From Lysinibacillus contaminans (lineage in GTDB: Bacteria > Bacillota > Bacilli > Bacillales_A > Planococcaceae), in contig NZ_LGRV01000009.1 in assembly GCF_001278945.1 (NCBI RefSeq), positions 54,499 to 98,773 of the forward strand: 44,275 nucleotides of DNA. Reading direction: 5' to 3'. A program made the position numbers and the translations under genes. The notes beneath the pieces are model-generated. The model saw only the letters and a list, made by a program, of their open reading frames with translations, was not told the DNA's origin and searched no databases. Shown here one piece after another: positions 15,875-24,547 of the stretch; position 1 is the stretch's first letter; the number at the start of each line of letters is the position of its first letter.

Positions 15875-17587
15875 TTAGTATGGTCGAGAGCCATAGTTTT
15901 GGGAGAGTTCATAAGTGTAAATGGCGTTTTGTAAATTACTTGCCGCTGTATTGATTTGCTCTTGGGAAGCGTATTGATCGTTCATAATAGCTCTAGCTGA
16001 TGTCTCAGCTGATATGAAGTTAGAATATGCATAAGTTGTAGTCCATTTTTCATTATAATAAACGTCCTGACCATTTTCAGAGTAGGAAATAGCAACATAT
16101 TTTATGGAAGATAGCAATGATGATAGCCGTGATTTATCGCCATAGTATCCAGTATTACCATCATTTCCATATTTATAATTGTTCTTATAAGTCGTGATGG
16201 CATTATTTAAATTGTTGATGGCATTAGTAATCTCATACTGTGAAGCGTTGTAATTATTCACGATATTTCGAGCAGATGCAACAGCATTCACTAGCGCATC
16301 TTTTTCTACTTGAGTTGTCCAAGCGTTACTGTAATTTTGATTATTGCCATACCAATAAACATCTACATACTGAACGGAATTGATGAGATTAGTCAGTGTA
16401 TTTTTATCGCCAACATAAGAATTTTGAGCGGCTTTGTAGATATTAATGGCGTTATTTAACTGTGTGATGGCATTTTGCACTTGCTCTTTTGTTGCTCTCG
16501 TATCGTTTGCTACGGCTTGAGCGCTGCTAACAGCAGTGTCGAATGCTGTTCTCACAGCTTGTGTCGTCCATTTTTCAGAAGTAAAGGTATTGTATCCATT
16601 ATAATATCCATTATTGTATCCGTTATAATATCCATTATTGTATTCATTATTGTTTACAGGAACGTACTGGATAGAGGCAATTAATGCAGTTAATGCAGTT
16701 TTATCTACCACAGCATAGGTAACTTTTGCATTTTTATCGTCTACTTGCACCTTGCTGATATGATGGGATGAATCTAAAGCGACATTATTGCCACCTTTGA
16801 CTGTAGCTTGCTCAATTTTACCGTTTCCTTGAAGACTAAAATCATTTTTAACATCAATAACAAGTTTCCCAACATCTGCATCAACTTCTAGTAAAGGAAC
16901 ATCATCAGTTACCTGAATATTAGAAATAAGTTTATCTGAACCTAACATTATCTTATTGCGTTGTACGTTAATATCTGGCGTAAGCATATCTTTAAGTGTA
17001 ACATTTAGCCAACTTATTTTCTTCAGTCGTAAAGGTTGGAATGTGATCGTATCACCAACTGTGACGCTTTCGATTGTGATCGCTTTCTTTACTCGAGCAG
17101 TCACAATTAGTTCTTTTGAAATAGTTAGATTCTGTACTTTATTATAATCGCCAGTAACTGTGAGATTGCCGGAAATCTTAGCATTACCACCATCGAATAC
17201 CACTGGTTTTTTGCTAGTACCCATTTTACTTAATGTCAGCGCTATGATATCTGTAACTTTCCCATTAACTACATTAACTGTAGCTTTTGCATTGGTAAGT
17301 GCCTGACGATTTGCAGTTTTAAAGATAGGCTTTAGAGATTCGCTAATTGTTAATTGCCCTTTTGAAGTTTGGACTGTATTACTTGAAAAACTTGTAATTG
17401 TTAGTGACACTTCTCCAGAAGGGATTACTTCTGCGGATGACGCGACTTTTTCAGTTGTTTGTACCGTATTGTAATTTGAATGATTTACAGTTAAATCATT
17501 CAAAGCTGCACTTGCAGTTGTTCCTGGTAACACCATGGATGCTGTTATAGCTGTTGCCATTAACGTAGTTAGCGCTTTATTTTTCAA
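15875..17587 (-). CDS. secreted FIVAR-repeat surface protein
   Basis: A protein of 570 residues from a TTG start. It has a signal peptide of about 28 residues (KNKALTTLMATAITASMVLPGTTASA, split as KNKALTTLMATAITA and SMVLPGTTASA), then about 280 residues of short beta-type repeats (KISGNLTVTGDYNKVQNLTI, ELIVTARVKKAITIESVTVG) suggestive of a beta-helix or adhesin stalk. Three FIVAR-like helical modules follow (WTTQAVRTAFDTAVSSAQAV; WTTQVEKDALVNAVASARNI; WTTTYAYSNFISAETSARAI), separated by Tyr/Asn/Gly-rich linkers. FIVAR modules occur in cell-wall proteins that bind carbohydrate or matrix. There is no SLH or LPXTG anchor, so how it is retained is unclear. The TTG at 17585-17587 is preferred to the GTG at 17594 because AGGGGTGG (17593-17600) lies five bases before it. 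The linker DNA is a 24-bp tandem repeat. Confidence 0.8.
   Translation of the reverse strand: MKNKALTTLMATAITASMVLPGTTASAALNDLTVNHSNYNTVQTTEKVASSAEVIPSGEVSLTITSFSSNTVQTSKGQLTISESLKPIFKTANRQALTNAKATVNVVNGKVTDIIALTLSKMGTSKKPVVFDGGNAKISGNLTVTGDYNKVQNLTISKELIVTARVKKAITIESVTVGDTITFQPLRLKKISWLNVTLKDMLTPDINVQRNKIMLGSDKLISNIQVTDDVPLLEVDADVGKLVIDVKNDFSLQGNGKIEQATVKGGNNVALDSSHHISKVQVDDKNAKVTYAVVDKTALTALIASIQYVPVNNNEYNNGYYNGYNNGYYNGYNTFTSEKWTTQAVRTAFDTAVSSAQAVANDTRATKEQVQNAITQLNNAINIYKAAQNSYVGDKNTLTNLINSVQYVDVYWYGNNQNYSNAWTTQVEKDALVNAVASARNIVNNYNASQYEITNAINNLNNAITTYKNNYKYGNDGNTGYYGDKSRLSSLLSSIKYVAISYSENGQDVYYNEKWTTTYAYSNFISAETSARAIMNDQYASQEQINTAASNLQNAIYTYELSQNYGSRPY
16591..16650. repeat. 24-bp tandem repeat encoding a Tyr/Asn/Gly linker
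   Basis: About two and a half copies of a 24-bp unit start at 16591, 16615 and 16639 (each beginning TGTATCC or TGTATTC). On the minus strand they encode an eight-residue repeat NGYYNGYN. Copies 1 and 2 differ by about one base, suggesting recent slippage. Confidence 0.8.
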
Positions 17588-17654
17588 TATGACCACCCCT
17601 AATTAATGTATTTAATAACTAATATAACATATATTCCTATAATTTAGTAGTTTT

Positions 17655-17686
17655 TTAAAGGGCTCTACATCAGCAGAGCCCTTTAA
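17655..17686 (-). terminator. hairpin directly after the large SLH/transglutaminase-like gene
   Basis: A perfect 12-bp stem (17655-17666 with 17675-17686; AAAGGGCTCT core) and an 8-base loop, five bases past the stop codon. The minus-strand tail is AAAAACTAC rather than a T tract, so it is an atypical terminator. Confidence 0.55.
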
Positions 17687-17690
17687 TTAC

Positions 17691-20600
17691 TTACAACAAA
17701 TCTGCAGATTGCAGGGCTTTGTATAAAATTTTCGCCAATTGTGAGCGAATTAATTTGCCTAGTGGATCAAATGAGCCGTCAGCTTTTCCTGACACAATGT
17801 CAAGACTTTTCATAAGTGCAACTGCATTAATGGCACTGTCTGCGATTAGATGAGCATCTGTAAACTGTGGAGATTCCCATACATTCGTATCAACGTTAAC
17901 GTAATCTAGCATACGTTCTACCATCATCGCAGCTTGTTGGCGCGTTAAGGTACTATTCGGATTGAAGGTCGTCGAATTAACCCCTTGGATGATACCAGCT
18001 TCATATAGTGCCTGAACTTCACTTTCATATGATTTTCCTCTAATATCGTTAAAGTTTGTGTCTGTTGACGGTTGAATATCTAAAGCGCGAGCCATCATCA
18101 CGGCAAATTCTGCGCGTGTGATGCTTTGATTTGGATTGAATTTACCATTACCATCGTTTTGGATAATGTTACGAGCAGCAAGCTCCTCGATGTATTCCCT
18201 ATGACTATCATTTTGAATATCTGTAAATGTTGTATTTGAACGTGTAATGATAAATGTATCGGATCCATTCGTTTTAATCGTGTATTGATCGCCGTCTACT
18301 GTGTATGTTGCTGGTACACGGTTGCCGAATTGGTCAACACGTAGAATAACTGAATTTTTCGGTACAGACTCTATGATGATGTCTACCTCTGTCGCAAAAG
18401 TAACAGGTTTTTTGTCCATTGTAGCTTTAAACGAAACTCGACTCGACGTTGCTTGGATTTCAATTGCCATTGTGCCTGTTTTATCGCCGACAACTGTCAC
18501 TGTTGGTGGGATAATGGCTGTTACATTGGCTCTAGTTGTCAATACGAATCGTTCTGAGTTACCAACTTCATTAGATACATAGATTTGTGCGGTGTATGTA
18601 TCACCTTTTGATTTAGTCATAGCGGTTCTTTCTCCTGGGATAGCCGCAAAGTTTGGTAAAGGACTTTTTTCCTCAGTGTTTGTATCTTTGTCCTCGGTAT
18701 CTACGCCATCTGGAATGCCACTTGTATTGTAGCTTAACTTGCCCGTTTCGAAGTCTATAAGCGTTTGCAAATTTGTCACTAGCGGTCTTTGTAGTGCCGT
18801 TAAGTTGTTGTAAACACGGCGTGCTCGCTCTATTTCCTTGAGAATAGAATCACTTGATAGTGAGTTGATGGCGTTTACTACTTTACGTGCAGCAGTCTTG
18901 TCCTTTTCTACAAGCGCTTCCGCCTTTTCAAGAGCTTCCTCTAAATAAGCAGCTAAATAGACCCCGTGATTTTTAATGAGCGCATTATAAGCAGCCCTAG
19001 CATTCGCTACATCAGCGTGGAACGTTGATTTCGAAGGATTTAGTGCCAAAATCATATTCGTCACGTTCCGTACTGCATCAATACCTGATTGAGCGGCGTT
19101 TAAAAGTTTCACTGCATACTCAGGCACAAAGGCTTTTTGTGCGGCATTGAAGGCGTTGTACTGACTTTGCAATGCTGCTAATGCTGCTTGATAGCCTGGA
19201 CTTGTGTTACTGAGCGCATTAATTTGATCTTCTAATTTCTTCGCTTGCGCTGCGTATGTGTCATAGGTTGCTAGGTGTTCCTTTAATACGTTGTAGTTAT
19301 TGACAAGTGCTTGTTGTTCTTCTGGTAATTCGGTATATGCGTTTTTTGCTGCTTCGACATCTGTTTTGAATGAGGCACTTGTGTTGTTGATGGCCGCGAT
19401 TTGAGCAATCATTTTTTGTGCGATATCGCTTGTGCCTGCAAGGTCAGCTACTTTTTTCTCGGCTGCTTCAAGGTCTTTTATATTGGTTACATATGGTTTT
19501 TGCTTAGCATTTAGTTTCTCAAAAGCCTCACGTGCTTTTTTTACATCGAGGGCAAATGTTTTCTTTTTTTCATCGAGTTTGGCAATCATGTCGATCACAG
19601 CTTCAGCCTCTTCTTTGCCGTTCGCCTTATCAATTAACGATTCTAGCGTCGAATAATTCGTCACGAGCTCCTTCTGGAATGGAGAAAGTGCCCCATATTT
19701 TTCTTGCGCGGCTAAAAGAGCTTCTTCTGTAGAGTCTTTCGATAGCGCATTAATATCTGCGTCCATACCTTTTGCAGCCTCGACGTTTTCTTGCGCCGCA
19801 TCGAGCTTGTCTTTATTTGAAATAAGCAGTTTTTGATCTTCTTTCAATACCGTATAAAGGGCCTGTGCAGTATTATAATTTGCAATGTAGTTTTTCACAT
19901 CTTCTTCAGAGATGGCTTCAATGGCATTGTACACTTTCGTGAGGTTTTCTGAAGCTTTTTCTAGATCAGTCAGTTTTGTTTTGGCTTCGAGACTAACAAG
20001 TTCTTCTTGCGGGTCTGTTAACGCATCGAACCTCTTTCTCGCATCTGTTAATTTAGCAAGGAAATCTTGATCTGTTTGTTTTAATGCCAGAATGAGTGCC
20101 GTTACTTCCTTTGCAGCTTCTTGGTCTGTTCGAGTTTCTTGTGCTACTAATTTTGCTAAGGCACCATCAGTCACAAATTTTTTACCGATGTCCGTTAATG
20201 CGGTATAGGAAGCACGAGCCGCTGTGACGTCTTCTGGTGTCGATGCACCACTTAGAGCGTTAAGCTGATCATTTGCTTTGTTCCCATCCGTAATGTTTCT
20301 CTGTGCAGTATTATAGAGCTCCATAGTTGGAATTGAAATGTGCTTTTCAGCATGGTTTTCCATTATTAAATCTTCAGGAATAAGGTCTGAACCAACAATA
20401 GTCTTGCCTTTCAACGCACTAATTTTGTCAGTTACTGACCTCACATCGTTTGTATAAGCCACTGTAAATGTATCTGCCGATGTCGTTGTTGATGGGACAG
20501 ATGTTGGAATCTTTGTAATAGCTGTAATTATTGTTTTAATGTCTGCAGCCTGATCCACTGCAACAGTTAAACGTGGTTCCACAGCTTCAAGGCTTGCCTT

Positions 20601-22976
20601 GTCCTCGGGTGACAAAGATGGAAATGCGGCAATAAAAGCCTCATACGCTAATTTGGCGTTGTTAACTTCCGACATGAAGTTGGGATTCTCCGCCTTTAAT
20701 GTATTAATTAGATTAACAACTGCTTCAACTGTATTTGTTTTTGCAAAATTATCAGCCATCGCAGTGTGTAATGCAAGCAGTGGATTTGGAGTAAGGTCTA
20801 CAAACATTTTTCTTTTTGCTGGATTAAATGCTAAGTATCGCTTGTAAAGTGCTTCTAGCTGCGCATCTGTTGGATTACTTAAGATTGCTGTTTCAATGTC
20901 TGTTTTAAGCTTATTAACTTCAGTTGTATAAGTTGTATGTGTTTCTCTCGCTTTTTCGAAAATGCTTCTATTCCTGATTAATGCTTTTTTACTATCGGAA
21001 AAGGGCTTTATGAGTGTATCTAATTGCGTAAATGTTTCTCCAAAATTAGCTGCTTGATCGTTTAGTAAGTTAAGTTGATAAATAATATCTGAGACAGAGT
21101 CTTCAGCAACTTTTAATGCATTGACTTCTTTACCTAATTTTCCTCTTACACTGCTATCAGCAATATCAATTACAGCTTGCTGTGCAGGGGTAAGTCCATC
21201 GAATGCTTTTTTTGCTGCTTTAATGTCGGCAAAGTAGGTTGCTTTCGTCGAGTTTAATTCACCAATCATTGTCGAAACATCAATAGCTTTTTTAGCAATT
21301 GGCCCTAGTTTATCAAACTCTGTTAGAAGCGTAGGAGAGTTGTAAACGATTGCTCGTTCTTCAGGTGTTTTCAATGTCTGGAAATCAATTAGTAAATTTG
21401 TAACTGTATTGATAAAGTTAATGTCTGTTTCATCTAACTGCGCAATTCGCAAGGCAATATTTCTAGGATCGTTAGAGTTTGCTTGGATATTTTTAATCTC
21501 TTTTTCAAGAAAAGAATAATTGGTAGTGTTTACAATAGCTTTTTGCGAAACTGATAATTCATCATAAGCTATTTTTGCATTGACGATATCTTGCAAAAGC
21601 GGTGATGGAGAAGTAACGAATTTGGTGATTAATGAAATTACAGTATCAACTGCACTATTATTGTTTTTTAGCAGGACATCTCCTGGCATATCATCTGCCT
21701 TTTTGAATGTCAGTTTTGTACCAGAAATTTGCAAATCGGTAACATAGGCTTTGACGACAGGTGTAAAATCTGTGCCATCTGTTTTAACTTTATAAAGATA
21801 GCCTTTTCCATCAGTCAGGTTACTAAAATATAACCAGCCATTATCTTTATCCAACACTAGGTTCTTTGCTAGAATGCTGACAGACGTAGTATCGGGTGAT
21901 GTGAAAATCACTTCTTTTAAGTATTCCGAATCATTGGCATGACCGACTTTTGGTAATGGCTTTAAGTCTAAGCTTGCTAGTTCTCCTTTGCTTTTTACAT
22001 AATAAAGCATACTTTCGTCGGTAATCGGGTTAATGACATTTTGTAAATCTTTAAAGCTAGCATCTGCGTCTGAAGCGATGCTAGGCAGTCTGTATGTCGT
22101 TGTATGAGGAAATCTATCGCTGCCTCGTAGGAAATATTGATAGCTAATCGCCTTATCATCAGTGATGCTTGCATTGCGAATCGCTGGCTCATCCCATGCT
22201 GTGTCAAGATGATAGAAATTTCCGTTATATTTCACAACGTTCCAAGCGTGCGGTGTACCAGCTGCTGTTCCCGTTACGTAATGGGTATCCTCAAAGCCGG
22301 CTGCCTTCAATAAATAGTACGTTACGAGTGCATATGCCTGACTGACACCTTTTTTCTCTGTTAATAATGTGTAAGCGGCGTGTGGGCTACCTTGTGAATC
22401 CTTCGTAAAGGTTGCGTTTTGTACTACATAATCATGAATGGTTTTGATTTTTTCGAATTCGGACATTCCGGCTGTAATAGTATTCTTTATAATGTCTGCT
22501 ATTTTCCCTTTGACTTGTTCTTCCTGTGCTTTTGTTGTGTTGTATTTAATGTCAAAGGCAATCGTTACATTATTGACATAGCCTGAATATGTGTAGTCAC
22601 GAGAAATTGTAGCAGCGGTGTAAAATTGATTTTCTTGGGCTGCATCGAAATCTGTATAAATTTGAGTTAGGGCTGCTTGTAATCCTGCTGTAGGGCCTGT
22701 GTATTTCACAGTAAAGGTTGTTTCATAGTTTTTAAATTTTGTACTAATAATTTCGGCTAGTGTCGCTGAATCAGTAGTTGTTATTGATGTTGGTACACTA
22801 AATGTACTCAGGTTACTTTGTGATTTGGCGTCGAATATATGCTGTGGATTGACCCATGAGCCTGATGTTGGTGAAACCATTTCTTGTGCGGCTTGTACAT
22901 CTATACTTGGAGCTATAGTAATCACAGCTGGTATAGCCGCTACTGAGAGTAGGGCAATTTTTTGTTTATGCTTCAT
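17691..22976 (-). CDS. giant SLH surface protein with degenerate transglutaminase-like domain and about 15 helical repeats
   Basis: A protein of 1761 residues. There is a signal peptide at 1-30 (ALLSVAAIPAVITIAPS, cleavage after VQAA). A transglutaminase/protease-like domain occupies about 160-290, with the His (H243, TPHAWNVV) and Asp (D258, YHLDTAWDEP) of the family. At the nucleophile position the usual GVCQAYA reads GVSQAYA, with Ser at 212 (codon AGT, plus-strand 22341-22343). From about 450 to 1500 there are some 15 repeats of about 70 residues with the pattern VxxAxxAYxxLxxxQkxlVxN (for example VKKAREAFEKLNAKQKPYVTN), probably a long helical stalk. Three SLH domains end the protein (about 1584-1761). 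AAGGAG (22987-22992) is ten bases from the ATG. It is likely a wall-anchored stalk protein whose enzymatic domain is inactive or altered. Confidence 0.88.
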   Translation of the reverse strand: MKHKQKIALLSVAAIPAVITIAPSIDVQAAQEMVSPTSGSWVNPQHIFDAKSQSNLSTFSVPTSITTTDSATLAEIISTKFKNYETTFTVKYTGPTAGLQAALTQIYTDFDAAQENQFYTAATISRDYTYSGYVNNVTIAFDIKYNTTKAQEEQVKGKIADIIKNTITAGMSEFEKIKTIHDYVVQNATFTKDSQGSPHAAYTLLTEKKGVSQAYALVTYYLLKAAGFEDTHYVTGTAAGTPHAWNVVKYNGNFYHLDTAWDEPAIRNASITDDKAISYQYFLRGSDRFPHTTTYRLPSIASDADASFKDLQNVINPITDESMLYYVKSKGELASLDLKPLPKVGHANDSEYLKEVIFTSPDTTSVSILAKNLVLDKDNGWLYFSNLTDGKGYLYKVKTDGTDFTPVVKAYVTDLQISGTKLTFKKADDMPGDVLLKNNNSAVDTVISLITKFVTSPSPLLQDIVNAKIAYDELSVSQKAIVNTTNYSFLEKEIKNIQANSNDPRNIALRIAQLDETDINFINTVTNLLIDFQTLKTPEERAIVYNSPTLLTEFDKLGPIAKKAIDVSTMIGELNSTKATYFADIKAAKKAFDGLTPAQQAVIDIADSSVRGKLGKEVNALKVAEDSVSDIIYQLNLLNDQAANFGETFTQLDTLIKPFSDSKKALIRNRSIFEKARETHTTYTTEVNKLKTDIETAILSNPTDAQLEALYKRYLAFNPAKRKMFVDLTPNPLLALHTAMADNFAKTNTVEAVVNLINTLKAENPNFMSEVNNAKLAYEAFIAAFPSLSPEDKASLEAVEPRLTVAVDQAADIKTIITAITKIPTSVPSTTTSADTFTVAYTNDVRSVTDKISALKGKTIVGSDLIPEDLIMENHAEKHISIPTMELYNTAQRNITDGNKANDQLNALSGASTPEDVTAARASYTALTDIGKKFVTDGALAKLVAQETRTDQEAAKEVTALILALKQTDQDFLAKLTDARKRFDALTDPQEELVSLEAKTKLTDLEKASENLTKVYNAIEAISEEDVKNYIANYNTAQALYTVLKEDQKLLISNKDKLDAAQENVEAAKGMDADINALSKDSTEEALLAAQEKYGALSPFQKELVTNYSTLESLIDKANGKEEAEAVIDMIAKLDEKKKTFALDVKKAREAFEKLNAKQKPYVTNIKDLEAAEKKVADLAGTSDIAQKMIAQIAAINNTSASFKTDVEAAKNAYTELPEEQQALVNNYNVLKEHLATYDTYAAQAKKLEDQINALSNTSPGYQAALAALQSQYNAFNAAQKAFVPEYAVKLLNAAQSGIDAVRNVTNMILALNPSKSTFHADVANARAAYNALIKNHGVYLAAYLEEALEKAEALVEKDKTAARKVVNAINSLSSDSILKEIERARRVYNNLTALQRPLVTNLQTLIDFETGKLSYNTSGIPDGVDTEDKDTNTEEKSPLPNFAAIPGERTAMTKSKGDTYTAQIYVSNEVGNSERFVLTTRANVTAIIPPTVTVVGDKTGTMAIEIQATSSRVSFKATMDKKPVTFATEVDIIIESVPKNSVILRVDQFGNRVPATYTVDGDQYTIKTNGSDTFIITRSNTTFTDIQNDSHREYIEELAARNIIQNDGNGKFNPNQSITRAEFAVMMARALDIQPSTDTNFNDIRGKSYESEVQALYEAGIIQGVNSTTFNPNSTLTRQQAAMMVERMLDYVNVDTNVWESPQFTDAHLIADSAINAVALMKSLDIVSGKADGSFDPLGKLIRSQLAKILYKALQSADLL

Positions 22977-23321
22977 ATGGATATATCTCCTTTTCTGATA
23001 AATACGGTAGTGTATATCCTTATTTTATCATTTATAGGAATGTGATGGATTTTATATTTGTCGAAATTTTCACTAATAATCCGAAAGTAGGGGAAGGTTG
23101 TGGAGTTTTTGTGTTTTGCGGAACATAACATAGAAGGAAACTCCTATATACATAAGTGTTATTTATGAGACCAATTTCGCAATATTTGAAAGTTAGAGCT
23201 TAAATACATATAAAATTCATAGTAAATAATAATTTCCAGACTATTCAAAGATATATTGACCTGCTATGTAAACAGTTTTACTATTATTACTATAGTAGTT
23301 ATATAGAAGGGGGCAGTAATT
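22977..23321. other. divergent intergenic region
   Basis: It holds the ribosome binding site of the giant SLH gene (22987-22992, minus), a candidate promoter for the AEC transporter (23256-23284), and the small palindrome ACTATAGT (around 23290). No gene or long repeat is seen in the rest. Confidence 0.5.
23256..23284 (+). promoter_or_regulatory. candidate sigma-A promoter of the AEC transporter gene
   Basis: TTGACC at 23256-23261, a 17-base spacer, then TACTAT at 23279-23284. That is five and four of six matches to the consensus, 38 bases upstream of the ATG. Confidence 0.4.
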
Positions 23322-24251
23322 ATGGTGTATCTCGGCATGATTTTCTTTCAAATTGTTGTCCCAATTTTAGCCTTGCTCGTGCTAGGTGCTATATTACAGA
23401 GGAAGTTTCATTTTAATTTAAAGGCGCTGTCGCAACTTATTACGTATTGCTTTATGCCTGCGGCGGTTTTTGTGAATTTATACGAAACGAGTGTTGAGTT
23501 GTCAGTGCTAGGGCAGGTGGCAATGTTCATTACGCTCTTTATCGGCAGTCAGATGATACTTAGTCACTTCTTAGCGAAGGTGCTAGGTCTCGAAAAACCG
23601 CAAACCGCGATCTTTAAAAATAGTGTAGTGCTCATTAACTCTGGCAACTACGGTATTCCTGTGGCGCAGATGATTTTCGCGGCTCAACCGATTGGTGTAG
23701 CAATTCAAGTAATTCTCGTAATCTTCCAAAACATGACGACGTATACATATGGGCTTTACAACCTAATTTCCTCAACAAAATCAGGTAAAGCTATTATGAA
23801 AGATTTCCTCAAAATGCCGATTATTCATGCGCTTATTATTGGTATAGCAATGAATTTCTTCAATATAGGCATTCCGCAATTTATCCGTATTCCAATTGAT
23901 CACGTAGCAAATGGCTTTATCGCTGTTGCACTTATTACGCTTGGGGCACAACTTTCCCAACTTGAAATAAAATCGATGTTCAATAAAACAGTAGTTGTGA
24001 GTTGTTTTACAAGACTGATTATTGGTCCTGCTGTGGCGCTACTTATTATTTTTGCGCTAGGATTAGACGGCGTTGTGGCGCAGTCTCTTTTAATCGCCAG
24101 CTCGTTTCCAACATCACGGAATAGCTCGAGTCTTGCCTTAGAATATGATGTGGAGTCCGATACTGCTGCGCAAGCTGTACTTTTCTCTACAATCGTGAGT
24201 TGTATCACTGTGACAGTTGTTATTTATATGGCTGATATGCTATTTGCTTAA
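23322..24251 (+). CDS. AEC family (auxin efflux carrier-like) transporter
   Basis: An integral membrane protein of 309 residues with about ten hydrophobic segments in two halves. The family marks are an N-terminal VPILALLVLGAILQRK helix, the YCFMPAAVFVNLYE segment, NSGNYGIPVAQMIF (about residues 106-119) and the SLLIASSFPTSRNSSSLALEYD loop near the C-terminus. Bacterial members move small carboxylates such as malate or malonate. The substrate cannot be read here. AAGGGGGC (23307-23314) lies seven bases before the ATG. It is followed by a perfect 20-bp palindrome and a strong terminator, so it is transcribed alone. Confidence 0.88.
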   Translation: MVYLGMIFFQIVVPILALLVLGAILQRKFHFNLKALSQLITYCFMPAAVFVNLYETSVELSVLGQVAMFITLFIGSQMILSHFLAKVLGLEKPQTAIFKNSVVLINSGNYGIPVAQMIFAAQPIGVAIQVILVIFQNMTTYTYGLYNLISSTKSGKAIMKDFLKMPIIHALIIGIAMNFFNIGIPQFIRIPIDHVANGFIAVALITLGAQLSQLEIKSMFNKTVVVSCFTRLIIGPAVALLIIFALGLDGVVAQSLLIASSFPTSRNSSSLALEYDVESDTAAQAVLFSTIVSCITVTVVIYMADMLFA

Positions 24252-24258
24252 ATATTAT

Positions 24259-24278
24259 GAATATCTTATAAGATATTC
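24259..24278. repeat. perfect 20-bp palindrome after the AEC gene
   Basis: GAATATCTTATAAGATATTC reads the same on both strands, starting eight bases after the stop codon. With no loop it suits a dimeric protein site better than an RNA hairpin. Function unknown. Confidence 0.5.
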
Positions 24279-24340
24279 GTAATTATGTAAAATCCGAAAG
24301 AATTTAAACAAGCTGGTAGTCAGATTTATTAATAAAAAAT

Positions 24341-24392
24341 GAGGCAGTGTCTATGGGGAATTCTTATCATAGACACTGCCTCGTAATTTTTA
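24341..24392 (+). terminator. terminator of the AEC transporter gene
   Basis: A perfect 15-bp stem (24341-24355 with 24368-24382; core GAGGCAGTGTC) and a 12-base loop, followed by GTAATTTTTAC. Preceding A-rich sequence makes it usable on the minus strand too. Confidence 0.8.
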
Positions 24393-24547
24393 CTATCCTA
24401 GACAATTGCTCGTATTTGTGGAAAACGGTCTTACACTCTTGATTTCCCTATAAATTCTTCAAGAATATACAATTTATATAACACTTTCATTGTGATATAA
24501 ACATTCATACATTATTATTAAATTAATAAAAAATGGAGGTATTTGTA

